From the NCBI GenBank assembly GCA_018713605.1, contig DVOM01000027.1, positions 8,908 to 72,907 on the forward strand: a stretch of DNA of 64,000 nt. The letters are read 5' to 3'. This document shows, in pieces, positions 16,765 through 25,392 of this stretch. The notes below the pieces were generated by a model. It was not told the DNA's origin, did no database searches, and was given only the letters and a program-made list of their open reading frames with translations. A program made the position numbers and the translations under genes. Position 1 is the stretch's first letter. The number at the start of each line of letters is the position of its first letter. The DNA is from Scatacola_A faecigallinarum. Its GTDB lineage: Bacteria; Pseudomonadota; Alphaproteobacteria; RF32; CAG-239.

Positions 16765-17679
16765 TCAGGCCTTGCCTTTTGTCCGAAACTTAAACCTGAT
16801 GCCAAAAACCGAGACAACTCTGTGCTTTTCGCAGATTTTCACGCCAAACAGTTTGCTCCGTGCTCTTACGGGCTTCACGTCTTTCTTTGAAGCAGAAGAT
16901 GCTTTCCTGTCCGGGTAGTTGCGTCTCACGGCAATATCAAAAACCGATACATTCTCTTCCGAATAATTCGCGGCCAAAACTTCCCTTGCCTTTGCCAACT
17001 TGCTTTTCGGCAATAAAGTAACCCAGGACATAAGAAGAACGTTAAACAAATCGTCAAGACTTTTACGGGTATCGTGATTCGGAATAAAAGCGCCTATATT
17101 GGGCAAACCATACGCATATTCCGTTGTTCTCGGATAAAATTTCTCTGCCCGAACGGTATTGATAAGCACTCTCGGAGCCTGCGATCTGGTCTCAAAATAA
17201 AGTTGTATATTAATGTCATGAACAACAAACACGCAATCGACATTAACCCAGGGCAAAATCAGAAGAAAATCTAAAACTTCTCCGGGAAGTCCGTGGGCGG
17301 CATCTAAAACAACCATATCAATCCCCGCCCCTATATCTGCCGCACAGTCTGCAATGGTTGAGTTTTTTTTCAAAGACCACCTTTTATGGAAACAATCCGC
17401 TTCTTCACACAGAAAGCCAACCTCCCGCCGCTTTTCAAGCGGAATGTTTTCGTTACGGTCACGATAATATTTCCCGCCGATATCCACGGAATAAAGTAAA
17501 GCTCCGCTCTCTTTTGTTGCTTCCAAAAGCAAAAGGGAACCGGCTCCCGAAGAAACGCCTATTTCTACAATTTTTTTCGGTTTCCTTTCCTGGCATAAAT
17601 CATAAATAAATGCACACTCGCTTTTGGTCATTTCCGAGTAGGCTTTTATTTTCTCATATACAGCCTCAAATCCGCCCAT
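16765..17679 (-). CDS. SAM-dependent methyltransferase (CmcI/Methyltransf_24-like)
   Basis: 304 residues. Motif I is IVEIGVSSGAGSLLLLEAT (about 36-54), followed by LYSVDIGGKYYRD and MVVLDAAHGLPGEVLDFLLILPWV (about 120-143), the D-x-A-H-x-x-P pattern of cephalosporin-hydroxylase-like methyltransferases. The last 22 residues (about 283-298 EKHRVVSVFGIRFKF) are the short module found at the N-terminus of other proteins in this locus; here it sits at the C-terminus. Likely O-methylates a surface sugar. Confidence 0.75.
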   Translation of the reverse strand: MGGFEAVYEKIKAYSEMTKSECAFIYDLCQERKPKKIVEIGVSSGAGSLLLLEATKESGALLYSVDIGGKYYRDRNENIPLEKRREVGFLCEEADCFHKRWSLKKNSTIADCAADIGAGIDMVVLDAAHGLPGEVLDFLLILPWVNVDCVFVVHDINIQLYFETRSQAPRVLINTVRAEKFYPRTTEYAYGLPNIGAFIPNHDTRKSLDDLFNVLLMSWVTLLPKSKLAKAREVLAANYSEENVSVFDIAVRRNYPDRKASSASKKDVKPVRARSKLFGVKICEKHRVVSVFGIRFKFRTKGKA

Positions 17680-17682
17680 AGC

Positions 17683-18891
17683 CTAATCTCCCAATAATTC
17701 TTCAAGAACGGCTCCGTAGCTCTCCGCAAAATTCCGGTTTGAAAAATATTTTTCATAAACGCGCTTATTCTTGTTTCCCAACATTTTTATATCAGAACCA
17801 AGCAAAGCGGAACTGCCCGCTTCATAATCGTCGTTCTTAACCAAAATGATATTATCGTCCCGGTTAAACTCCGGATTTCCCCCGACATCTGACAAAACGA
17901 CGCATTTTGACTTGTTCATCATTTCCAGCGTTGTAAGATCAAATATCGAAATTCTGTGCAGCATAAGATAAACGTCTGTTATATTCTGCAAATATTGCAT
18001 TTCCGCATAGGAACAGCCCTTCAGGTGTATATAGCTGAAATTATCATATAAACCGGACAACCGGTCCAGTTCTGTTTTGACTGCCGCTTCCAACGGCCCT
18101 TTGCCAACCATAATATAACGCACCTTTCCTGCCGTCTTTTTTAAGAAAGCTTCAAGGAACAAAGGATTCCGGTCAAGTCCTTTGGCCTTTGTAAGCTGAC
18201 CTACCGACAAAAAAGTTACACAGCTATCATCCTGTGTAATGCCGGAAACCGGCAACATGTTTCCCGTCGCATACAATGTATTATACAGAACACGGCCTTT
18301 TTTAAATTGGCCGGACCGAATAATCTTATAGCGGCTGCCGGCAAAATAGTCATAAGCTCCCTCAGACGGAAAACACACGCACAAAGCATGAGCAAATGCA
18401 AGTTTTTCACTGGCCTGAATAATCTTTCGGGACACAAAAGTAAACTTCTCTCCAAAATTTATTTTTTCTTCAATTCTGGCTCCCTGAATATGAGAAACAA
18501 GAACATATTTCTTACCGGCCAAATACAAACCGAAAGCGCTGCCGTAATCATGGGTTATATATGCCGTCTCCCGGTCATCTTTAGTTTTTAACCGCACAAA
18601 TTCAACTGCACCGAACAAATCCCACAACTCGTTTTTGCGATCCGTCGAAAACCGGTTGTCCTCATAAAACGAATATTTGAGCGAAACGCCGTTAAGCTCA
18701 GAACCAAACAACACCCGGTTGGCAGACTGAACGGCTCCGCCGCCTCCCGCGCCGCCGTCGGGAAAAAAACGCCTGAAAGTTATAAAACGAACCGACCGGA
18801 CTTTTTCAAAACTTTTTTTCCTGTTTCGCAAGACCAGCAGACGCAGAAAGTGCAAAAGATTTTTTAAGTCGGACATTGCTCTAATTCTCAT
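17683..18891 (-). CDS. GT4-type glycosyltransferase
   Basis: About 402 residues. GT-B fold: N-terminal GGAGGGGAVQSANRV loop (about 49-63), C-terminal nucleotide-binding domain with TFLSVGQLTKAKGLDRNPLFLEAF (about 228-251), IMVGKGPLEAAV, and a DLTTLEMMNKSKCVVLSDVGGNPEF acceptor/donor loop (about 343-367) with the E-x7-E-like pattern reduced. The start is ATG 18891 (AAGGAAA upstream), overlapping the preceding gene by 11 bases; ATG 18876 is an alternative. Transfers a nucleotide-activated sugar in surface glycan assembly. Confidence 0.8.
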   Translation of the reverse strand: MRIRAMSDLKNLLHFLRLLVLRNRKKSFEKVRSVRFITFRRFFPDGGAGGGGAVQSANRVLFGSELNGVSLKYSFYEDNRFSTDRKNELWDLFGAVEFVRLKTKDDRETAYITHDYGSAFGLYLAGKKYVLVSHIQGARIEEKINFGEKFTFVSRKIIQASEKLAFAHALCVCFPSEGAYDYFAGSRYKIIRSGQFKKGRVLYNTLYATGNMLPVSGITQDDSCVTFLSVGQLTKAKGLDRNPLFLEAFLKKTAGKVRYIMVGKGPLEAAVKTELDRLSGLYDNFSYIHLKGCSYAEMQYLQNITDVYLMLHRISIFDLTTLEMMNKSKCVVLSDVGGNPEFNRDDNIILVKNDDYEAGSSALLGSDIKMLGNKNKRVYEKYFSNRNFAESYGAVLEELLGD

Positions 18892-19981
18892 CAAAATTTC
18901 CTTTTCCGTTTACCAGCCTCTGCAAAAATTCCGCTTCCTTGTCCAAGCGGTGCACACGAGATCTTCTTTTGGCTTCGGCCTCGGTTCTGTCATTAAAATA
19001 ATGGGTTGCATATGTATCAAACTTATCCTGGCAAAAGCTGAATCCATAAAAATCAACATTATTAAAATTTCCAAACTTTCTGAAAATTTCCCAAATCAAC
19101 ACCATTCCCGTCGTCGGAAAATCTACGCCGCTGGCTTTTCTCAGAGACATATGACATGCCCAGTCAAAATTATAAATTTTTTGTCCCTCACAAAGCTGCC
19201 GGTATAAAATGTCAAGATGATTATGCGCAACCCGCCAGTGGTCATAGTCGGCTTCCCAGGCAACCAGCCTATAAGGTTCGGTTCTGTCCTCAACATCACT
19301 GCCGCCGCTACCGCGCACCCAAATATCGGTTTTGGAGCCATAATCCTTTTCAAAACCTTTCAGACGATAATTGTTGAATCTGATAACCAAATCATGCGCA
19401 TCAATTTCAGCACCTTTTTTTCTGCCTATTTCCGAAGGTGCATTACCCACGACTGCTACCTTTTTTCCCTCCAGCAGATTTTTAAACAGATTTTCGGCCC
19501 TGCTTTTTTCCAAAGCCTCGTGAACTTTTGCCGCCATCATTACCCTTTCGTTGTATATTCCCCGATCAAACATATACTTGGAAACCGGCAAAAAACGTTC
19601 AAATTCATCAAGGCGGCCGTTCCGATATGCCAAAAACCTGTCAATCATACGCTCGGCCTTTTCAATCTGGCCGCTTTCCAGCAAACAGGAAAACCAGATC
19701 AGCCAAAAATGGCAGAAGTAACTTTGCCAGGCAAAGCGCGAATGGCTTATAAAATCAAAATGTTTCAGCAAAAAGTCCGTACAGCCATATGTTTCCCACA
19801 TTGCCGCCACCAAATCGGCATTATCCCGGTTAATACGACTTTTTAAATCTTCGACCTGTTCTCTCAGATCTCTTAACGACGCTTTCACATTAAAAACTTT
19901 CAGCTTTAAGCCAAGCATACGATATATAACATGAAATCCGTCGTCGTCAGACTTTTCAAACACCCTAAAATTCTTTTTCAT
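18881..19981 (-). CDS. GT29-like sialyltransferase-type glycosyltransferase
   Basis: About 366 residues from ATG 19981. Residues 14-30 carry the shared locus module (DGFHVIYRMLGLKLKVF); a helical stretch follows. The catalytic half has sialyl-motif features: motif L-like KKVAVVGNAPSEIGRKKG ... HDLVIRFNNY (about 173-205), motif S-like FPTTGMVLIWEI ... VDFYGFSF (about 288-316), motif III-like THYFND (326-331) and an H-x4-E (HRLDKE, 344-349). These are the landmarks of the GT29 sialyltransferase family; bacterial GT29-like members exist. The sugar donor is not proven. First gene of the leftward operon. Confidence 0.7.
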   Translation of the reverse strand: MKKNFRVFEKSDDDGFHVIYRMLGLKLKVFNVKASLRDLREQVEDLKSRINRDNADLVAAMWETYGCTDFLLKHFDFISHSRFAWQSYFCHFWLIWFSCLLESGQIEKAERMIDRFLAYRNGRLDEFERFLPVSKYMFDRGIYNERVMMAAKVHEALEKSRAENLFKNLLEGKKVAVVGNAPSEIGRKKGAEIDAHDLVIRFNNYRLKGFEKDYGSKTDIWVRGSGGSDVEDRTEPYRLVAWEADYDHWRVAHNHLDILYRQLCEGQKIYNFDWACHMSLRKASGVDFPTTGMVLIWEIFRKFGNFNNVDFYGFSFCQDKFDTYATHYFNDRTEAEAKRRSRVHRLDKEAEFLQRLVNGKGNFDEN

Positions 19982-20010
19982 TGTATCCCAAGCCCGCAAT
20001 ACCCGCTTTG

Positions 20011-20146
20011 TATAAATTTAACGTACGTTTGACTTACGCTGGACGAAGAAAAAGACAACCCGATAAGATGTGGATAATAGCAATAATCCCTTTGTGGTTT
20101 AATTTTCGTTTATGTATGTTTGATTCAAACGTACATTAGATTTATA
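20011..20146. promoter_or_regulatory. 22-bp inverted repeats flanking the divergent glycan promoters
   Basis: 20011-20032 (TATAAATTTAAC then GTACGTTTGA) and 20125-20146 are inverted copies matching at 20 of 22 positions. The enclosed 92 bases lie between the two divergent glycan operons. A third copy of the 12-bp core, in direct orientation, is at 20112-20123 (ATGTATGTTTGA) and forms a near-perfect palindrome with 20125-20136. Either an invertible promoter (phase switch) or a cluster of operator half-sites would give this picture. Confidence 0.6.
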
Positions 20147-20183
20147 CGGTCTTGCTGCACGGCCGCAGAAAATGGAGAAGACA

Positions 20184-21974
20184 ATGCAGAACATTAATGA
20201 ACTGGCCAGAATTGTAATGCCGGCTTCGGATTTTCTTGATTATCAGGAACTGTTCATCAACCGCGAAGAAGGCTCCTGCCGTCTTGACGGCATATTGAAG
20301 CAAGTAAATATCTATAAGTTCAATACCTGGATGAACATGTTTGCCGCCCAAAAGCATTATTTTTACTGCGATCTCGGCAACATTTACCTGCATTTGGACA
20401 TTCAGGGAAAATACAGGCTGCAGGTTACCGGCAGCAACCGGAACTTTGCCTTTGAACGGCTGGACGACCTCCTGCTGGATACGGACTGCGAAAACAACGT
20501 CTGTCTGAAAATCGACAATGCCGAAAAATATGAAGGGCTTTTTTTCACAATCATTGAAGACCAAAACCGCCCGATAACTTTTAAATCCGGCGCCTGGTGC
20601 ACGGACAAGGCACCGCGCCGCCAAAACAAGCTGGCCGTCGTAACCTGCACCTTCAGGCGCGAAGACTACATTAACAAAAACATCGCCAAGTTTGAAAACT
20701 TCCTGCGCGACAATCCGCAGCTCAAAGACAAAATAAAGCTCTTTGTTTCCGACAACGGCAAAACCCTTCCCGCCGCGTTAAATTCGGAAAACGTCACAAT
20801 TTACCCGAACATGAATGCCGGAGGCGCCGGCGGCTTTACCCGCGGCCTGATTGAAGTCATGAAACTCAATGCCGGTTACACCCGGGTACTGTTCATGGAC
20901 GACGACGTCGAAATTTTTCCGGAATCTTTTTACCGTACACTGACTCTGTCAGACTACCTGAAAGAAGAATATAAGGACGCCTTCATCAACGGCGCCATGC
21001 TTGACCTGTACCGAAAATCCGATTTTTTTGAAAACCTGGCTCTGCAAAGCGGCTTATGGGTAGAGGCTTTTCACCGGGGGCAGGAACTGAAATATGATAA
21101 CGTTTTGAAAATAAATCAAATCCCGGCAGAAATATTTAATGACGCCTCCCGCAAAGTTGACACCGCATGGTGGTTTCACTGCTTCGATATCTCTCTTGCA
21201 CAAAAAAACGGTCTCCCGGCTCCCGTTTTTTTCAGAGGAGATGACGTGGAATGGAGCTGGCGGAATTTTGGCAGGCATCATATATCCATAAACGGGATTT
21301 GCGTCTGGCACGCTCCCTTTATTTGGCGCGTATCCAAACCGGCAGACTATTACTATCTGCCCCGAAACATGTTTTTCATCAATGTTCTGTATACCGCCGA
21401 TTTCAAAAAACATTTTAAGGATTACCTCATTCAGCGGTTAAAATATCTGACCGCAACTTATGATTACGCATCTCTTGATTTGCTAATCAAAGCCATGAAA
21501 GATATTCTGAACGGCAGCGCTGTTTTCCGTGAAAACCCCGAAAAACAGTTTGCCGAAGTCAATAAAATTGCCAAACAGACTATTTATGAAAATGCGACCG
21601 AAAACGAACTGTCCGAGGCAAAGAACCACAAAGTTCACGTAAAAAAGTGGCGAAAGCTCTTATATAAACTAACCGGCAAAGGCTTTCTCTGCCCCAAAAA
21701 GCTTCTCAAAAAGCGCGACATAACAACCGAATGGTATCCTCCTGTCGAAGACTTTACCCTTGCCAAAGAAGTAAAAGTCTGCAACCTGTTTACCGGCAAA
21801 TTTACCGTCCGCAAATTCGACCGCAGAAAAATCCGTGGCTATAACAAAGAATTTTTTAAACTGCTCAGGCAAATCGATAAAAATTATGACAGGCTTTATG
21901 ACGACTTCGTCCAGGCGCATAAGGAGTTTTCAACTTTGGCTTTCTGGGAAAAATACCTGGAACTGAAAAAATAG
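20184..21974 (+). CDS. GlfT2-like galactofuranosyltransferase (GT2)
   Basis: About 596 residues. The ATG at 20184 has GGAG 7 bases before it; an ATG at 20172 has none. Organisation follows GlfT2: N-terminal beta-rich domain (about 1-145), GT-A domain with VTCTFRRED, FVSDNGKT, NMNAGGAGGFTRGL (about 209-222) and the metal motif MDDDVEIFPES (about 238-248), then RGDDVEWSWRNFGR (about 350-363, likely catalytic acid loop) and a helical C-terminus. Transfers galactofuranose or a similar sugar in processive fashion in characterised relatives. First gene of the rightward glycan operon. Confidence 0.8.
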   Translation: MQNINELARIVMPASDFLDYQELFINREEGSCRLDGILKQVNIYKFNTWMNMFAAQKHYFYCDLGNIYLHLDIQGKYRLQVTGSNRNFAFERLDDLLLDTDCENNVCLKIDNAEKYEGLFFTIIEDQNRPITFKSGAWCTDKAPRRQNKLAVVTCTFRREDYINKNIAKFENFLRDNPQLKDKIKLFVSDNGKTLPAALNSENVTIYPNMNAGGAGGFTRGLIEVMKLNAGYTRVLFMDDDVEIFPESFYRTLTLSDYLKEEYKDAFINGAMLDLYRKSDFFENLALQSGLWVEAFHRGQELKYDNVLKINQIPAEIFNDASRKVDTAWWFHCFDISLAQKNGLPAPVFFRGDDVEWSWRNFGRHHISINGICVWHAPFIWRVSKPADYYYLPRNMFFINVLYTADFKKHFKDYLIQRLKYLTATYDYASLDLLIKAMKDILNGSAVFRENPEKQFAEVNKIAKQTIYENATENELSEAKNHKVHVKKWRKLLYKLTGKGFLCPKKLLKKRDITTEWYPPVEDFTLAKEVKVCNLFTGKFTVRKFDRRKIRGYNKEFFKLLRQIDKNYDRLYDDFVQAHKEFSTLAFWEKYLELKK

Positions 21975-21986
21975 GAACGACGGACT

Positions 21987-24407
21987 ATGCAAAAAAACAT
22001 CCTCTGCCGGGTAAAAAGTCAGGACTGCTGCGGCTGTGGCGCCTGCGCAAACAAATGCCCTGTCAAAGCAATCAGCTTGAGGGAAAACGAGGAAGGTTTT
22101 CTCGCGCCAGCAATTGACGAAAACCTCTGCACCGACTGCGGTTTGTGCGCCAGGGCCTGCCCGGCATTGAATGTCAGATATGAAAATACGACAGAACCGG
22201 AATGTTATGCGGCCATGGCCGAAGACGAAATCCGCATGAAAAGCTCGTCCGGCGGCATTTTCAGCCTGCTTGCCGAACACATTATCGACAAAGGCGGTTA
22301 TGTCTGCGGCGCCGCTTTCAACAAAGATTGGAGCGTCAGCCACATCATTATCGACAACAAACAGGACCTGGCCAAACTGCGCGGTTCCAAATATGTCCAA
22401 AGCGACACCGAAAACTGCTACCGGGAAACGAAAAAGCTTCTCGATGCAGGTAAAGAGGTTTTATTCAGCGGCTGCCCCTGCCAGATTGCCGGCTTATATT
22501 CTTTCCTGGGAAAAAAATATGAAAAGCTGTTTACAGTTGACATTCTTTGCCACGGCACACCCTCCCCCGGAATTTGGAAGAAATATCTACGTGAAACTTT
22601 TCCGCATCAAAAAATTATCGGCATCAACTTTCGAAACAAGGAAAAAATCGGCTGGTCCTGTTCTCACTGTACATTCTCTCTGAAAGACGGAAACGAAATC
22701 GTGTCTGATGACTATACCAAAATGTTTCACAACACCGCCCTGATGAGACCGTCCTGTGAAAACTGCAAACACTCAAAACTTCCCAGACCCGCGGACATAA
22801 CCCTCGGCGACTGGTGGGGAATAGATAAATATCAAAGCGACATCAATGACAATCAAGGCTTGTCCTTCGTGTTGTTAAACAACGACAAAGGAAAAAAAAT
22901 CTTCAATGCCCTGAACTTGCCCCTGAAACAGAAAATCAGCCTAAAACCGGAATATAATAACGGCCATGTTCGCTTCGGGCTGAAACTTCATCCAAACCGA
23001 AACAAGTTTTTTACCCTGCAAAAAAAATATTCTTACCGACAAAGTACGGACATCATACAAAAAGGCAAATATGACGTTTGTTTAATAACTACTTTCTTTG
23101 CTCAAAATTACGGCGCGATTTTAGTTGCCTACGCCGTTAATCGGCTTTTGGAAAAACTCGGCTTTTCCGTTTTAATGTTGCAAAAACCGGCCGATGTCTG
23201 GCCCGGATACCCACTCGGCAACACCATTCCGATGAACTTTGCCCGAAAACACTATAACATATCGGGAATTTATGCCGACGAAGAAGACATGATTCGTCTT
23301 AACGGCCGTTGCGACACCTTTGTCGTCGGATCAGACCAGATTTTCAATCCCGGTCTGCATTTAAATTATTCTTTTCTCGACTTTGTTGAAAATCAGAAGA
23401 AAAAAATCGCTTTCGCAACGTCTTTCGGACACGACGAATATAATGAAAAAGAAACGGATATTATCAAAAGAAAATATTTGCTGAAACGTTTCAGTCACAT
23501 TGCCCTGAGGGAAAAAACCGCCAATCTGTGCGAAAATATTTTTGCCATAACGGCCGACGAAGTAATCGACCCGACCCTTATGTTATCTCCGGAAGATTAC
23601 GACAAGGTAATCGGTGACACAAAATCGGACATTTCCTCACCCTACCTGTTGACCTACATGCTTGACATGAGCAAGGAAAAAGAAGAAGCCGTTCGCTACA
23701 TTGCCGACAAATTTAGCTTGCAAATCATAAACATTCCAAACTTAGAAGAAAAGCATCGCAGACCCTGCGAAATGGACTATCTTGAAAACGTCACGCCCGA
23801 AATATTTTTGTATCTGTACAAACACGCCTCCTTTGTCATAACCGATTCATACCACGGAACCTGTTTTGCCGTAAAATTCAACAGGCAGTTTATTTCTTTC
23901 ATCAACAATTTCCGCGGTTCTCTGCGTTACCGGATTTTCGACTGCCTTAAACTCAACAACCGGATTTTTTCAGACCCGCAACACATCTTCAGCTCGCCTG
24001 ACGTTATGAAACCGATTGACTTTACCGAAGCAAACAACCTTTTAGAGAAATGGGGGGGGTATGCAATTAATTGGCTAAAAGATGCAATGTCTTCCCCTGT
24101 TTCAAATCCGATAAAGTACACCGACTTTGAAAACTATATGGACATCAAAATTAAAGAAAACGCGCTTTTAAACAAACAACTGAAAAGCGAAAAGGAAAAA
24201 ATGGAAACTGAACTCAAACAGCTTCAGGAACAGACAATGCTTCTGTCAAATGCCTCCGCCGTCCGTTTTCGATATTACCGCTGCAAAATGCTATCCAAAC
24301 TCCTTTGGGGCGCCAAACGGCGGCACTACCGGAAAAAAGCCGAAGCATTACACCAAAAGCTTCGCAAAATCAGAAGAATAAAGAAACAACTGCGCAACAT
24401 CCGCTGA
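21987..24407 (+). CDS. Ferredoxin / F420-hydrogenase-beta / pyruvyltransferase fusion
   Basis: 806 residues in three parts. (1) Two [4Fe-4S] motifs: CCGCGACANKCP (about 14-25) and CTDCGLCARACP (about 48-59). (2) A coenzyme F420 hydrogenase/dehydrogenase beta-subunit domain (about 70-340; KSSSGGIFSLLAEHI, SGCPCQIAGLYSFL, DILCHGTPSPGIW, CENCKH, ADITLGDWWGI). (3) A polysaccharide pyruvyl transferase domain (about 355-690; TTFFAQNYGAILVAYAV, VVGSDQIFNPG, VITDSYHGTCFAVKF). A coiled-coil basic tail follows (about 705-806). Such fusions occur in glycan loci of gut bacteria; whether the redox part reduces a sugar substrate or serves the pyruvyl transfer is not known. 12 bases after the GlfT2-like gene. 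Confidence 0.8.
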   Translation: MQKNILCRVKSQDCCGCGACANKCPVKAISLRENEEGFLAPAIDENLCTDCGLCARACPALNVRYENTTEPECYAAMAEDEIRMKSSSGGIFSLLAEHIIDKGGYVCGAAFNKDWSVSHIIIDNKQDLAKLRGSKYVQSDTENCYRETKKLLDAGKEVLFSGCPCQIAGLYSFLGKKYEKLFTVDILCHGTPSPGIWKKYLRETFPHQKIIGINFRNKEKIGWSCSHCTFSLKDGNEIVSDDYTKMFHNTALMRPSCENCKHSKLPRPADITLGDWWGIDKYQSDINDNQGLSFVLLNNDKGKKIFNALNLPLKQKISLKPEYNNGHVRFGLKLHPNRNKFFTLQKKYSYRQSTDIIQKGKYDVCLITTFFAQNYGAILVAYAVNRLLEKLGFSVLMLQKPADVWPGYPLGNTIPMNFARKHYNISGIYADEEDMIRLNGRCDTFVVGSDQIFNPGLHLNYSFLDFVENQKKKIAFATSFGHDEYNEKETDIIKRKYLLKRFSHIALREKTANLCENIFAITADEVIDPTLMLSPEDYDKVIGDTKSDISSPYLLTYMLDMSKEKEEAVRYIADKFSLQIINIPNLEEKHRRPCEMDYLENVTPEIFLYLYKHASFVITDSYHGTCFAVKFNRQFISFINNFRGSLRYRIFDCLKLNNRIFSDPQHIFSSPDVMKPIDFTEANNLLEKWGGYAINWLKDAMSSPVSNPIKYTDFENYMDIKIKENALLNKQLKSEKEKMETELKQLQEQTMLLSNASAVRFRYYRCKMLSKLLWGAKRRHYRKKAEALHQKLRKIRRIKKQLRNIR

Positions 24408-24420
24408 CATTATAGAACAA

Positions 24421-25392
24421 ATGGACAACAAAATGAAACTCATCGAAAAAATCTTTTCCGTAAAGAACAGAAAAAACCACAAAATCGTACATCTTCTGTT
24501 TTTCCGCATGAAATTCCGCCAGCAGGTTTCCAATCAGGAACTGCTGAACAAAATCAACGCCATTCTGTGCAACGAAGAAAAAATCATCGGCAAGCTTGTC
24601 GAAACGTCCAAACCCAAAAAGGGAAAAGCCTTTTTGCCTTTTCTGTCGCTTCATCTGGTAGACAAATGTAACAACAACTGCGAAAGCTGCTCACACTTCT
24701 GCACTTTGGCCGACAACTTTATCCTCAATCCGTCCGACTATGAAAAGGATTTGACCATCCTGGCACACAAGTTCAACGTCGGCGAAATAGACCTGATGGG
24801 AGGCGAACCCCTTCTTCACCCGCAAATTGTCAAAATTTTCGACATTACTCGCCGAATTCTGCCCCAAACTTTCATCTGCCTGCATACAAACGGCATTCTC
24901 CTGACCAAAATGCCCGACGAATTCTGGGAAGCCTGCCAAAAAAACAAAATTGCCTTCAAAATTACCAAATATCCTGTCATGAAAAACTTTTCCGAAGTTG
25001 TCGATTTATGTCTCCGCAACGAAATCAGAATTGAAACGCTGATTAACGGCAACGAATTTCTGCATTGGATGGATCGCAGCGGCAACGGACAGATTGAAGA
25101 AAATTTTCACGCTTGCAAGTCCAAATTCGGCTGTTGCTACATTCTCAGGAACTCAAAACTCTATACCTGTCCGACAGCCTGTTATATGGATTACTACAAC
25201 CGCTATTTCAACACGGAACTCCCGGTCGAAACCGGCATCGACATTATTTATTCCTCTCCCGAAGAAATTTTGAATTATCTGAAAACACCGCTTTCCTGCT
25301 GTCGCTACTGCCGAAACGTAAACAAGCTGAAACGAAGACCATGGAAACGTTCGCAAAGAAAAATTGACGAATGGGAGGATGCGGAAGCATAA
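24421..25392 (+). CDS. Radical SAM protein of the glycan locus
   Basis: 323 residues. N-terminal shared module NRKNHKIVHLLFFRMKF (about 16-32), then the radical SAM core: cluster motif C-NNN-C-ES-C (KCNNNCESCSHFC, about 81-93) after SLHLVDK, the GGEP-like MGGEPLLHP (about 124-132), and later cysteines (CKSKFGCCYI, LYTCPTACYMDYY, CCRYCR) that could hold an auxiliary cluster as in SPASM proteins. Acts anaerobically by generating a 5'-deoxyadenosyl radical; the substrate is probably a sugar or a lipid-linked intermediate, inferred only from context. It lies 13 bases after the fusion gene. Confidence 0.75.
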   Translation: MDNKMKLIEKIFSVKNRKNHKIVHLLFFRMKFRQQVSNQELLNKINAILCNEEKIIGKLVETSKPKKGKAFLPFLSLHLVDKCNNNCESCSHFCTLADNFILNPSDYEKDLTILAHKFNVGEIDLMGGEPLLHPQIVKIFDITRRILPQTFICLHTNGILLTKMPDEFWEACQKNKIAFKITKYPVMKNFSEVVDLCLRNEIRIETLINGNEFLHWMDRSGNGQIEENFHACKSKFGCCYILRNSKLYTCPTACYMDYYNRYFNTELPVETGIDIIYSSPEEILNYLKTPLSCCRYCRNVNKLKRRPWKRSQRKIDEWEDAEA

